Positions 16,438-24,261 of a stretch of 37,111 nucleotides of DNA are shown one piece after another. The stretch is from a virus. The DNA lies in the IMG/VR virus record IMGVR_UViG_3300037540_000328, positions 1 through 37,111 of that record; one strand, 5' to 3'. The translations under genes were made by a program, and so were the position numbers. The first letter of the stretch is position 1; each line of letters opens with the position of its first letter. The notes beneath the pieces were generated by a model, which was not told the DNA's origin, searched no databases, and saw nothing but the letters and a program-made list of their open reading frames with translations.

Positions 16438-16566
16438 ATGAAGTATTGTACTGAATGGAAAATTTTAACTTTTACACCTGAATTCGAACATATTGATATA
16501 GTTAAGGAAAAATGTTTTAGGGATAAGAACCTTCTCATAAGGGAGAAAAAATGTCAAATCAATTAG
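16438..16566 (+). CDS. Possible 42-aa Cys-containing protein
   Basis: A small frame fills the 138-bp gap between two genes and overlaps the next start. Upstream in the same frame sit CKRC and TILF, so the protein could start at TTG 16393 and form a zinc ribbon (CKRC...YCTEW...KC). There is no good ribosome site for either start. Confidence 0.3.
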   Translation: MKYCTEWKILTFTPEFEHIDIVKEKCFRDKNLLIREKKCQIN

Positions 16567-16916
16567 AAGTATTTAGAATGAGATTGGAAGAATTAAAAGA
16601 ACAAGGGGTAGATATTGATCCACAGAAAATAACAGAAGAAATATTAAATCCACCGATACCTGAAGATTTAGGGAAAAAAGAAAAAGAACAAAAATTATTT
16701 GACTTGGCATTAAGTAAAGTAATTGAACTTATAACTGATTTTAATGAGCATTATAGACCAAAAGGAAGAAAGCTGAAAGTTATAATTAGGATTGAGAAAG
16801 AAAATTCTGCTGATGGTTATGGTGAAAAATTTGTTTATACTGAAGATATGGAAGTAATTTCTATGATAGAAATTGGAACAAAAGGAAAATATGAAAAGGT
16901 GATAGAAGAACAATGA
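16551..16916 (+). CDS. Hypothetical protein, 121 aa
   Basis: A helical N-terminus (LEVFRMRLEELKEQGVDIDPQKITEEIL) leads to a small beta segment (KLKVIIRIEKENSADGYGEKFVYTEDMEVISMIEI). The ribosome site is AAGGGAG. The stop overlaps the next gene by 4 bp. It is probably expressed with the 16913 gene; no family is recognised. Confidence 0.65.
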   Translation: MSNQLEVFRMRLEELKEQGVDIDPQKITEEILNPPIPEDLGKKEKEQKLFDLALSKVIELITDFNEHYRPKGRKLKVIIRIEKENSADGYGEKFVYTEDMEVISMIEIGTKGKYEKVIEEQ

Positions 16917-17362
16917 TTGAAATTGTTGGACATTGGGAAATTGATTTTATAGCTCCAATAAATGAACATTATTTTTGGGTATGGCCTTTAAGGGATTTTG
17001 AGGTAAAAACTTTATGGATGAATCCAATATCAGGAATACGAAATTCTGAAGAAAAAAATATATCTTTATATGAGAGACATTCATATAAAGATATATTTAA
17101 TGAAATAAATCCTGAATTGGAAAGAGTTTTTGTTGAACCAAGAACAAAACATCAAAATCTTGATACAATTTGGCTACATGAATTCGAACATCCAAAAGAT
17201 TGTGTTTATATTTTTGGTTCAAATCACTATAATCCGACTTTGAGTAATAGAAGGGAACAAGATAAAATTATATCAATAAAAACAATGCAAGATAAAGGAG
17301 TAGTGTGGGCAAATCAATGTATGGTTATAGTACTTTATGATAGGATGATTAAATGGCATTAA
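16913..17362 (+). CDS. Hypothetical protein, possibly SPOUT-like
   Basis: This 149-residue protein has a mixed alpha/beta sequence: FEHPKDCVYIFGSNHYNP, then DKIISIKTMQDKGVVWANQCMVIVLYDR. The strand-GS turn followed by a strand and loop resembles the cofactor knot of SPOUT/TrmH-type RNA methyltransferases, but I see no certain motif, so this is a weak guess. It overlaps its neighbours by 4 and 10 bp. Confidence 0.5.
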   Translation: MIEIVGHWEIDFIAPINEHYFWVWPLRDFEVKTLWMNPISGIRNSEEKNISLYERHSYKDIFNEINPELERVFVEPRTKHQNLDTIWLHEFEHPKDCVYIFGSNHYNPTLSNRREQDKIISIKTMQDKGVVWANQCMVIVLYDRMIKWH

Positions 17363-19011
17363 GAATAAGAGATAGACGAATAATAGTAACTGAAGCTGAA
17401 GATGAAACTGTTGGTTGGACACCCGGTAGTTATGGAACAACTAATACTGATGTGGCTGAACAAGCAAATGCTGTAGCTGAATCTATTGCAATTGGGGATG
17501 CAGCATCATATTTTACACTAGCAGCAGGAAGTGTAGATTTATCAAATACATTGGTTTATGTTTATACATTTAACAATGCACTTCAAAATCCGTGGGATAA
17601 TACTATACCTCCACAGGCTTTATTATTAGGTGATGGAACTAATAGAATTGCTTTTCATATGGCAGGTGGTAATAGGAGAGTTTTTAATCATCTTGAGGGG
17701 CCGACTGCTTGGCAGAACTTAGTTTTAGATGGTTCACAAGCAGCAAATATGGATTCAGCAGGAAATTCATATGCTGATGCAGGGAGTTTTGCATCATTAG
17801 ACCTTACTACAATAACAAATTTCGGTAATTATTTTGAAACATTATCAAAGGCTCTTGGTGGTGGTTATAATGTTGCTACTGATATTATAAGATATGGGAA
17901 TTTGGGTCTTTATGTGGTTGGTGGAACTATAAATGATAGAGGAACATTTTCTGAACTTGCAAGTTCTGATAGAAGAATTTTAGATCAAACGGCTCATGGT
18001 ATTTTTAGAGCTTATACTACTATTGCTTTTGGTGTTCAGGGGCCATTGACATTTGGTTATGGTCAAGGTGGTGGTGGTGCAATAGACTCCTATTTTGAAG
18101 ATTCAGGTGTTGTTGTTGTATTTGAAGATAGAAATATTTCAGATGATAAATATTTTTTCAAATTAGAAGGGCATTCAACTACTATAACTTCTTTTATCCT
18201 ATCAGACTCAACAATATCAACTGCTGTTCAAGCAGTTATAGTATCAGCAGGGCCAGATATAGATGTTTTGGATTTAAGTGGTATTTCATTTGTTGGTTTA
18301 AAGAGACCCATAATTTTTCCTGATGATTCAGCAAGCTATTCACATTTCTTGGATGGATGTTCTTTTATTGATTGTGGGTATGTATATCCGGGAACTGTAC
18401 CTATTGTGGGTTGTACGTTTTCAAATGCAGTAAGTGGTTTGTGGGTCACTCAATCTGATAGTGCTTCAGGTTATTATCCTTCTTTATTGTGGCATAGTAG
18501 TATAGCAATCACAGGTTCTTCATTCACAGATAATGTTGGGCCTAGTTCAAGTGCTATCCTTCATCCTAATTCAGGAACATATAATTATAATGATTTGATA
18601 TTTAATGGAAATACATATGATATAATATTCTTAGGTACAGGTTTATTAACTATAAATAATTTGGGGTCAAGTAATTCATCAACTTATCTTGCTCCTAATG
18701 GTGGAACAGTACAAATAAATCAAGCTGTTAAGTGGACATTTACGGGTATTGTTTCAGGTTCAGAAGTAAGAATTCAAGAAGCAAGAGGGGCAAATCCATC
18801 AGGAGCAGAATTATATCATGTGGAAACAACAGATGGTGGAAATGTTGAATGGACATTTAATTTTACTGATTTTGGGGAAGGATATAAGGTCGATATTATT
18901 ATACATAATGTCTATTACGAGTATTTAGCAATTCTTAATGTTGACCTTCCTGATGCTAATGCAACATTACCTATACAACAAAAACTTGATAGATGGTATT
19001 CGAATCCATAG
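17353..19011 (+). CDS. Virion fibre protein, probably beta-helix
   Basis: A protein of 552 residues, rich in Gly, Ser, Thr and Asn with few charges, typical of tail fibre or spike proteins. From about residue 250, turns such as LEGHSTTITSFILSDSTIS and SIAITGSSFTDN recur as in right-handed parallel beta-helix enzymes and spikes. It ends ...LDRWYSNP, the same terminal motif as the next protein. No catalytic residues are identifiable by eye. It likely contacts the host surface. Confidence 0.65.
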   Translation: MALRIRDRRIIVTEAEDETVGWTPGSYGTTNTDVAEQANAVAESIAIGDAASYFTLAAGSVDLSNTLVYVYTFNNALQNPWDNTIPPQALLLGDGTNRIAFHMAGGNRRVFNHLEGPTAWQNLVLDGSQAANMDSAGNSYADAGSFASLDLTTITNFGNYFETLSKALGGGYNVATDIIRYGNLGLYVVGGTINDRGTFSELASSDRRILDQTAHGIFRAYTTIAFGVQGPLTFGYGQGGGGAIDSYFEDSGVVVVFEDRNISDDKYFFKLEGHSTTITSFILSDSTISTAVQAVIVSAGPDIDVLDLSGISFVGLKRPIIFPDDSASYSHFLDGCSFIDCGYVYPGTVPIVGCTFSNAVSGLWVTQSDSASGYYPSLLWHSSIAITGSSFTDNVGPSSSAILHPNSGTYNYNDLIFNGNTYDIIFLGTGLLTINNLGSSNSSTYLAPNGGTVQINQAVKWTFTGIVSGSEVRIQEARGANPSGAELYHVETTDGGNVEWTFNFTDFGEGYKVDIIIHNVYYEYLAILNVDLPDANATLPIQQKLDRWYSNP

Positions 19012-19090
19012 GAGTAAGTGAACTAAAACCCCTAAAATGTTGATTTAAGATCATTTGTGTAAAAAAAGGGAAAATTAAATTAAAAATAAA

Positions 19091-19098
19091 TATAAATA
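19091..19098 (+). promoter_or_regulatory. T4-like late promoter
   Basis: TATAAATA in a 122 bp gene-free gap, 35 bp before ATG 19134, which has an AGGAGG ribosome site. Confidence 0.65.
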
Positions 19099-19133
19099 GA
19101 TTTAGACGTTTGTATTTATAGGAGGATTAAAAA

Positions 19134-20522
19134 ATGGCTAAAATAGTTGACCCTGATGATCTTAACCAAGGGGTAGAAGTTACAATTACACCGGGGGCAA
19201 GTGGTACTATCACACTAAATCCGGGGTCTGGTAATCTAATCTATGCAGATGGGGCTACTGGACAGGCAGTATATTCATTTATGAAAGAGGAATGGAAAAC
19301 GGATGCTAATTTAATCAAATTTCCATTTCCACTTATTGCTATTACTGAAGAACAGTTTGAATTGATTGATGCATGGAATTGGGGAGATCAAACTACCAAA
19401 AATGCTATTAGAGATGCAGGATGGGCTTTAAAGAATGCAGCAGGTGTGAGTAGAGAAGAATATATGAATGTTACTACACTTGGGGCATTTCAAGATTCGG
19501 GTGCAGATTTAGCATATTATGTTCAGGCTACTCCTGCTTCTGCTGCAACTCCTACAGACATGGTTTTTGTGGGTGAAGTCAATCAAGCAGTTAAGATTTT
19601 CGGTAATTCAGCTTATGGAAATTTTGATTATCGTGATCTTTTTATCATTTATCTTAGAGAAGAAGCAAAAATTTATTCCAGTTATGATCTTTTGACTGAA
19701 CAGAATTTGACAGCTTTAACTTATAAGAAATATGCTATGCCTTTGGCAAATGCACTTGATATTAAGGTTACTCATACTGATGCTCAAGTTGCTTCAGGTG
19801 CAAATTATCAAAATGTTGATGTTTCGTATTACTATTCACAGCAAGGAAGATTGATTGGTGATACGACTTATTATTTTCATGTTATTATTGATGGTGATGA
19901 TAAGAGTGCTGAAATAATCTATGAGAAGATTCAGTATTTACTAAGACAAACGGGTAATATTAATTCTAATGCTCTTACTTCTGCTGCATCACCTATAAGA
20001 GGTGACATTGCTGATGAGCTATTGCTTTTCATTGGTGATACTTTACGGACTAGTTTTGTTGCAGGATGGGGTGGTGTTTATATTGATAATTTTGACTTAC
20101 AAGATATCAATAGATTGGAATTTACTGATGATACGGAAACCATCAGGACATTTCCATTTACTGCTACAGGTACATTAGAATTTAACTCTTATCTTGTAGA
20201 TGATCCTGCTGCTGAATATTGGATGTTTTTTACTAGTATTGGAGCAAGTGCTTATGGTACATCAGATGCTATTCTTGTAGAGGATGCTGATTCTAATACC
20301 ATTTCAGGTTTTGCTTCTGCTGCTAGTATAGCATGGTCATTTGACTATGATGGTAATGTTCAAGGTGGAAGAACAGAAAAGACTGATGCACCTGTAACTG
20401 TAGTTGCCATTGGTCTGATTACAGCACAATATGTTAGAACCACTTCACTAATCACAAGGAATACAGGGCAAGCTATTTCATTGGTTGCTGCTCTTGAAAG
20501 AAACTATAGTAATCCCTTATGA
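19134..20522 (+). CDS. Virion structural (fibre-type) protein
   Basis: A protein of 462 residues with the composition of a phage structural protein. The N-terminus carries TITPGASGTITLNPGSGNLIYADGATGQAVYSFMKEEW, a segment like those that attach proteins to the baseplate or fibre. A mixed middle region and a beta-rich C-terminus follow, ending AALERNYSNPL. That ending mirrors the preceding fibre protein (DRWYSNP). It has its own late promoter and a good ribosome site and is followed by a hairpin terminator. Confidence 0.7.
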   Translation: MAKIVDPDDLNQGVEVTITPGASGTITLNPGSGNLIYADGATGQAVYSFMKEEWKTDANLIKFPFPLIAITEEQFELIDAWNWGDQTTKNAIRDAGWALKNAAGVSREEYMNVTTLGAFQDSGADLAYYVQATPASAATPTDMVFVGEVNQAVKIFGNSAYGNFDYRDLFIIYLREEAKIYSSYDLLTEQNLTALTYKKYAMPLANALDIKVTHTDAQVASGANYQNVDVSYYYSQQGRLIGDTTYYFHVIIDGDDKSAEIIYEKIQYLLRQTGNINSNALTSAASPIRGDIADELLLFIGDTLRTSFVAGWGGVYIDNFDLQDINRLEFTDDTETIRTFPFTATGTLEFNSYLVDDPAAEYWMFFTSIGASAYGTSDAILVEDADSNTISGFASAASIAWSFDYDGNVQGGRTEKTDAPVTVVAIGLITAQYVRTTSLITRNTGQAISLVAALERNYSNPL

Positions 20523-20573
20523 TTGATTACTTATAGAAAATAGGTGTTGTGGAATGTGGTTAATGATTCAAAT

Positions 20574-20620
20574 AAAAAGTTTCATCATTAGGATAGGAAT
20601 ATTCTTTTGATGAAACTTTT
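20574..20620 (+). terminator. Hairpin, probable terminator
   Basis: A perfect 13-bp stem AAAAGTTTCATCA/TGATGAAACTTTT encloses a 20 nt loop and the 3' arm ends in TTTT. It follows the fibre gene and precedes the next late promoter. The long loop and short T-run leave an RNA-processing hairpin as an alternative. Confidence 0.65.
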
Positions 20621-20653
20621 CCCTCCATTTCATCTATTTTTGACCCATTTATA

Positions 20654-20661
20654 TATAAATA
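20654..20661 (+). promoter_or_regulatory. T4-like late promoter
   Basis: TATAAATA lies 41 bp before ATG 20702, after the hairpin at 20574-20620. The ribosome site is GAGG. Confidence 0.6.
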
Positions 20662-20701
20662 TAAGTAATAAAAAACTAAGGATTACTAAAGAGGATTACT
20701 A

Positions 20702-21247
20702 ATGGCAGAAAAAGTAACCTTTGATGGGCCAAATAAAATAATCAACGTCAATTATGGAATTACAGAATTAGATGCTCAAGGAGATATTTATTCTGCATGG
20801 AAAAGATGGATAACAACTCCCCCTTCAGCATCAGATGTTCCGGTTAATGCAGGATACTTGGAAGCATTAAGGACTGTTGGTGGAGACTCTATAGGTGGTG
20901 GTCAATTTGTTTCTGCTTATTTCTTTTTGATGAATGGATGGAGATTACGTTCATGGTCAGGAAATCATTTTCTGCAAATATTTGGAAATTTATATGTTGA
21001 TGAAGGGGGGAGTCCTGTAGTCCCTACTTTTGGAGATTATCAGATTGTAGTTGCTTTTGTTGTTTCCCCTCAATCTATTACTACTACTTCCCCGACAGTT
21101 ACAGCAGGAATTATCACGACTGAAGATAAGAAAGATATTACTCAAGGAGTATGGACTGAACCTGCAAGTGCAGGTGGAACTGATTCAATGGGTGAATTGC
21201 AGAGAGATATTAAAACGGATACTTCATTGATTCCAGGAACAGTATAG
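20702..21247 (+). CDS. Virion structural protein, YSAWK type
   Basis: This 181-residue protein belongs to a recognisable phage virion family: VTFDGPNKIINVNYGITELDAQGDIYSAWKRW, then GGDSIGGG, FFLMNGWRL and GNLYVDEGG. Members are found in baseplate and fibre regions of diverse tailed phages. The first gene of its late operon. It precedes the Gly-rich linker protein and the beta domain protein. Confidence 0.72.
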   Translation: MAEKVTFDGPNKIINVNYGITELDAQGDIYSAWKRWITTPPSASDVPVNAGYLEALRTVGGDSIGGGQFVSAYFFLMNGWRLRSWSGNHFLQIFGNLYVDEGGSPVVPTFGDYQIVVAFVVSPQSITTTSPTVTAGIITTEDKKDITQGVWTEPASAGGTDSMGELQRDIKTDTSLIPGTV

Positions 21248-21249
21248 TA

Positions 21250-21612
21250 ATGGGAGTAATAGTAACAAGACAGACAACGGGTAGTGGTTCTGGTTCAGCT
21301 AGTGGTGGAGCATATACCTTATTAGAAAAACTTTCTATGGAAATGGAAATGGAGTTTAAAGCTGTTAAACTCTATGGATATAAAGAACTTAGTTATAATG
21401 TTCAAAAACAATTAATTGATTTAGATATTTGGGAAAATGAATTAAAATTAACAAGATTATTTCATAAAGATTTTTCTTATAATCCTCAAAAGCAATTAAC
21501 AAGGACATACCTTAAAAGGTATACTGATGGGGAAACATTAACAAGACTATTTATTTATAATGCACAAAAACAGTTAATATCAATTGCAACAAGTGGAAGT
21601 GGGCCTTACTAA
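21250..21612 (+). CDS. Small repeat protein with YNxQKQL motif
   Basis: A protein of 120 residues. The N-terminus is a Ser/Gly linker (TTGSGSGSASGGAY). Three copies of YN-x-QKQL follow at residues 49-55, 77-83 and 103-109, with LTRLF repeated between, and the end is SGSGPY. A virion linker or fibre adaptor is likely. It is translated between the preceding and next structural genes with 2 bp or no gap. Confidence 0.65.
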   Translation: MGVIVTRQTTGSGSGSASGGAYTLLEKLSMEMEMEFKAVKLYGYKELSYNVQKQLIDLDIWENELKLTRLFHKDFSYNPQKQLTRTYLKRYTDGETLTRLFIYNAQKQLISIATSGSGPY

Positions 21613-22137
21613 ATGTATATAACAGCATTCTTTACAAATCAAGGTGCTCCTGCTACAGGATTGACACCTACCATTAGAATAAGAGATGTATCCGATAATT
21701 CTCTAGTGGTTACTGATGCTTCAATGTCTGAAGTGGGAGATGGTAATTATAAGTATGATTTTACTACCTATGATTTACATAAGGATTATGCTATTAGATG
21801 TGATGGTGGTATAATATTACCTATAAATGAAAGATATACTTTTGGTGGTAATGAGAACTATATTGAAGATATCGAAACAACTACATTAGCAATTTCAGCA
21901 GGGGTAAAAGAAAATTCTGATGATCTAAAAAGAATTCTTGGATTAGTTCATGAAAATATATTCATAGATAATCCATCCTATGATGGAGATGGAAATATGA
22001 CTTCAGCAAGATTAAGGATTTATTCAAATCCTGCTTCAGTGGGTACGGGAAGTGATGTAATCGGGACATATCAAATAACTGCTCCCTCTACTGCCCCTGG
22101 GGAATTTACCTCATGGAGACAAGTAAGGACAAGCTAA
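21613..22137 (+). CDS. Virion-associated beta-domain protein
   Basis: A protein of 174 residues. The first 80 form an Ig-like beta domain (FTNQGAPATGLTPTIRIRDVSDNSLVV). After a helical linker, the second domain has NPSYDGDGNMTSARLRIYSNPASVGT, a block common in phage structural proteins. It starts one base after the previous stop. It is probably a baseplate or fibre component. Confidence 0.7.
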   Translation: MYITAFFTNQGAPATGLTPTIRIRDVSDNSLVVTDASMSEVGDGNYKYDFTTYDLHKDYAIRCDGGIILPINERYTFGGNENYIEDIETTTLAISAGVKENSDDLKRILGLVHENIFIDNPSYDGDGNMTSARLRIYSNPASVGTGSDVIGTYQITAPSTAPGEFTSWRQVRTS

Positions 22138-22138
22138 G

Positions 22139-22339
22139 ATGAGTGTTGCAATTGCCACAATGGGAAAATTTATACCTAGAGTAGCAGGAGGTGGTGGTGA
22201 TATTATAGTTGAGGAAGGTGGTGGTGGTGGTTCGTCTTATGGTTGGGAAAGAAAAAAACCTCAAATCATTGTAAATAGTGTCTATGATGAAGAAGATGAT
22301 TTTAGAATAAAAATTACAAAGGTTACGGAATGGAGTTAA
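22139..22339 (+). CDS. Small Gly-rich virion-type protein, 66 aa
   Basis: A short protein with glycine runs (GGGGD and GGGGGS) between basic and acidic parts. It starts two bases after the preceding stop and overlaps the 22330 gene. It is probably a structural linker; function unknown. Confidence 0.55.
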   Translation: MSVAIATMGKFIPRVAGGGGDIIVEEGGGGGSSYGWERKKPQIIVNSVYDEEDDFRIKITKVTEWS

Positions 22340-22698
22340 ATGTATCAAAACCAAAAAAAATTGTGTTTAAGATATCTATAGCTAATGTAGATGTAACCAA
22401 TGTAAAAGGAACATTTATTTTATTTCTTACTGATTCATTATTTATAGGTGTTTCAACAATTGTTGAAAATGGAAGATTGTCTGTTACTATTCCACCATTG
22501 AAGAAATTTGGTTTTAAAGAAGGAAAAGAATATAAAGTTGAATTGAGAGTAGTTGCTAACAGAGATTACTATACTATTCCTTGGACTGATAAAGTCATAA
22601 TAAAAAAATCAATTAATGTGAATGCTTCTGTTAAAAGTATATCCGAAGAAGGAGAACCATATATATTAGTAACTAAACCTATTGTAATAAAGATTTAA
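22330..22698 (+). CDS. Beta-domain protein, paralogue of 14038
   Basis: A protein of 122 residues. The shared blocks are MEL at the start, KGTFILFLTD, VTIPPLKKF, RVVANRDYYTIPW and a terminal beta region. The 14038 protein has the same blocks plus a C-terminal helical extension and Cys motif that this one lacks. It is a stand-alone copy of the domain. Virion role inferred from late-gene context. Confidence 0.72.
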   Translation: MELNVSKPKKIVFKISIANVDVTNVKGTFILFLTDSLFIGVSTIVENGRLSVTIPPLKKFGFKEGKEYKVELRVVANRDYYTIPWTDKVIIKKSINVNASVKSISEEGEPYILVTKPIVIKI

Positions 22699-22710
22699 GG
22701 GAATGATATA

Positions 22711-23151
22711 ATGAGACTTGTAAATTATTTAACTGAATTACTAAAAACCGATATAGATTTGAAAGTTATTAAAAAAGGTTCTGATAAATTTGAAGCTGGA
22801 TTTAATGTTGATGATAAAAAATTTGTATTTAAAGGTGAATTAGAATTAAAACCTTCCCATTGGCAAGTGGATTTTGTGAGAATAACAGACAAAGGAACAT
22901 CTATTGAGTTGATGAAAGATTTAGGATTGAAAGGTGCTTTAAAAGTTTTTTCTGCTGTAAGTAGTGCATTACAAGAGTTTATAAAAAACTATAAGCCTGA
23001 TATATTTTACTTTACAGCAAAAGAACCAAGTAGAGTTAAACTCTATAGAATGATGAGTAAAAAAATATCCAAAATGCCGGGTTATACATTTACAGGAGAA
23101 TTTTGGGATGAAGGAGACAATTTTATGGAATTTGAATTTAAAAAGGGATAA
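22711..23151 (+). CDS. Leader-like start plus acetyltransferase-like phage domain
   Basis: The N-terminus MRLVNYLTELL resembles the shared leader, with LTE as a possible cut. The main domain (residues 27-146) runs FEAGFNVDDKKFVFKGEL to DIFYFTAKEPSRVKLYRMMSKKI and EFWDEGDNFMEFEF. Phage proteins of this kind look like degenerate GNAT folds, but the acetyl-CoA loop is not visible. The role is unknown; AAGGGA is the ribosome site. Confidence 0.62.
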   Translation: MRLVNYLTELLKTDIDLKVIKKGSDKFEAGFNVDDKKFVFKGELELKPSHWQVDFVRITDKGTSIELMKDLGLKGALKVFSAVSSALQEFIKNYKPDIFYFTAKEPSRVKLYRMMSKKISKMPGYTFTGEFWDEGDNFMEFEFKKG

Positions 23152-23163
23152 GCCTGTAATCTT

Positions 23164-23436
23164 ATGGAAATTATACTGGCAAAAGACCCATTTGAATATA
23201 GAATTTTTAAACATATTTTAAAATTTGATCAAGAAAAATTAGATAATAATGATGCAAAAATGTTGGGTATGAGAATATGTAAACAGTTGAATGAAATAAC
23301 AAAAATGAGATGGATGGTAAGGACATGTGTTGGTGGAAAATGTACTATTGCTACTTCTATGATACCGAATAAAAAAAAGAGACAGAAATGGAAGGGGGAA
23401 AAGGTAGTTCTTAATGATGTGCCTTTTATTTCTTAG
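23164..23436 (+). CDS. Hypothetical protein, 90 aa
   Basis: A helical N-terminal half (DPFEYRIFKHILKFDQEKLDNNDAKMLGMRICKQLN) leads to a basic, Cys-containing C-terminus (RTCVGGKCTIATS, then NKKKRQKWKG). It could bind nucleic acid. It sits between virion-type genes; the ribosome site is weak. Confidence 0.5.
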   Translation: MEIILAKDPFEYRIFKHILKFDQEKLDNNDAKMLGMRICKQLNEITKMRWMVRTCVGGKCTIATSMIPNKKKRQKWKGEKVVLNDVPFIS

Positions 23437-23444
23437 GGGGATAT

Positions 23445-23771
23445 ATGAAAAAAAAGCTGTTTTTAGTATTAATTTTATTATTTATTGTTTTTGTTTCTAA
23501 TAGTATAGCACAAGAAGGTAGTACAGTTGAAAAGAAGATTTATATTATTGGTGATGCTTCGGTATTATCAGGATTAAATATTTATGAAAAAGATACAGGA
23601 AAACTTATATGTCATGCAGAAGTAGGTGATGATGGGAATTTTTCCTGTACATTAAATGCAGATTCTATTTTATCTGAAGAAGAAATTTTTAAGATAGTAG
23701 CAGAAGTCATAGTCAAGATTTTAAAAGATATAAATATACAAGCAGAACCAGTATGGACAAAAGTGGAATGA
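23445..23771 (+). CDS. Exported protein with signal peptide, 108 aa
   Basis: Residues 1-22 form a classic signal peptide: MKKK, a leucine/valine-rich core and SNSIAQ as the cleavage region. The mature 85 residues are beta-type (KKIYIIGDASVLSGLNIYEKDTG) with one Cys pair. A phage protein sent to the periplasm or cell surface could affect envelope properties or superinfection. The function is unknown. RBS TAGGGGGA precedes the start. Confidence 0.65.
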   Translation: MKKKLFLVLILLFIVFVSNSIAQEGSTVEKKIYIIGDASVLSGLNIYEKDTGKLICHAEVGDDGNFSCTLNADSILSEEEIFKIVAEVIVKILKDINIQAEPVWTKVE

Positions 23772-23823
23772 GTGAAATCTAATCACCAGTTGATGAAAGA
23801 AAAATTTATAGAAGAACTTAAAA

Positions 23824-24261
23824 ATGAAATTCAAAGATTTTGATGAAAAAACATTTATTGTAAAGAAATTAAGACCTCATAAAGTTAAGGATTTGAATCC
23901 TAAAACTCTTAGGATGAAAACTTTTAAGAGAGTTGATTATATACAGACTGATGTTCCTATGGAGAAAAGGACTTTAGGTAATATACCTAGATATGCTGAT
24001 AAAAAGCCTAAAGTTCATTTCAAAGATTGGATTGGAATTAAAGGACAAAAGATTCACTCTGATCATTCTGCTCAATCATTTGGGAAGGCTGAAGCAGATG
24101 GTAAATGGTATGGTTGGAGTCATAGAGCTATCTATGGATTTGGTGTAGGTGATTGTGTAGAACCTGATACTTGTGGTAATAGTTCAGGCAAGGAATATGT
24201 GATTAAAACGGATGATCAAGCTAAAGATACTGCAATAGCATTTGCCAAGGATGTTTCTTGA
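23824..24261 (+). CDS. Virion-type protein with KWYGWSHRA domain
   Basis: A protein of 145 residues. The N-terminal half is basic. The C-terminal half has GKAEADGKWYGWSHRAIYGFGVGDCVEPDTCGNSSGKEYVIK, a domain found in conserved phage proteins of unknown activity. It is convergent with uvsW and overlaps its 3' end by 46 bp. The 60 bp before it hold only a small frame starting GTG 23769, which I do not call. Confidence 0.65.
   Translation: MKFKDFDEKTFIVKKLRPHKVKDLNPKTLRMKTFKRVDYIQTDVPMEKRTLGNIPRYADKKPKVHFKDWIGIKGQKIHSDHSAQSFGKAEADGKWYGWSHRAIYGFGVGDCVEPDTCGNSSGKEYVIKTDDQAKDTAIAFAKDVS

Noticed and set aside
19112-19119. Minus-strand TATAAATA near 19115
   Set aside because: No minus-strand gene follows; it overlaps the leader of the 19134 gene.
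22451-22468. 18-bp perfect palindrome in the 22330 gene
   Set aside because: No loop for a hairpin, no promoter nearby, and no second copy; it may be chance in coding DNA.
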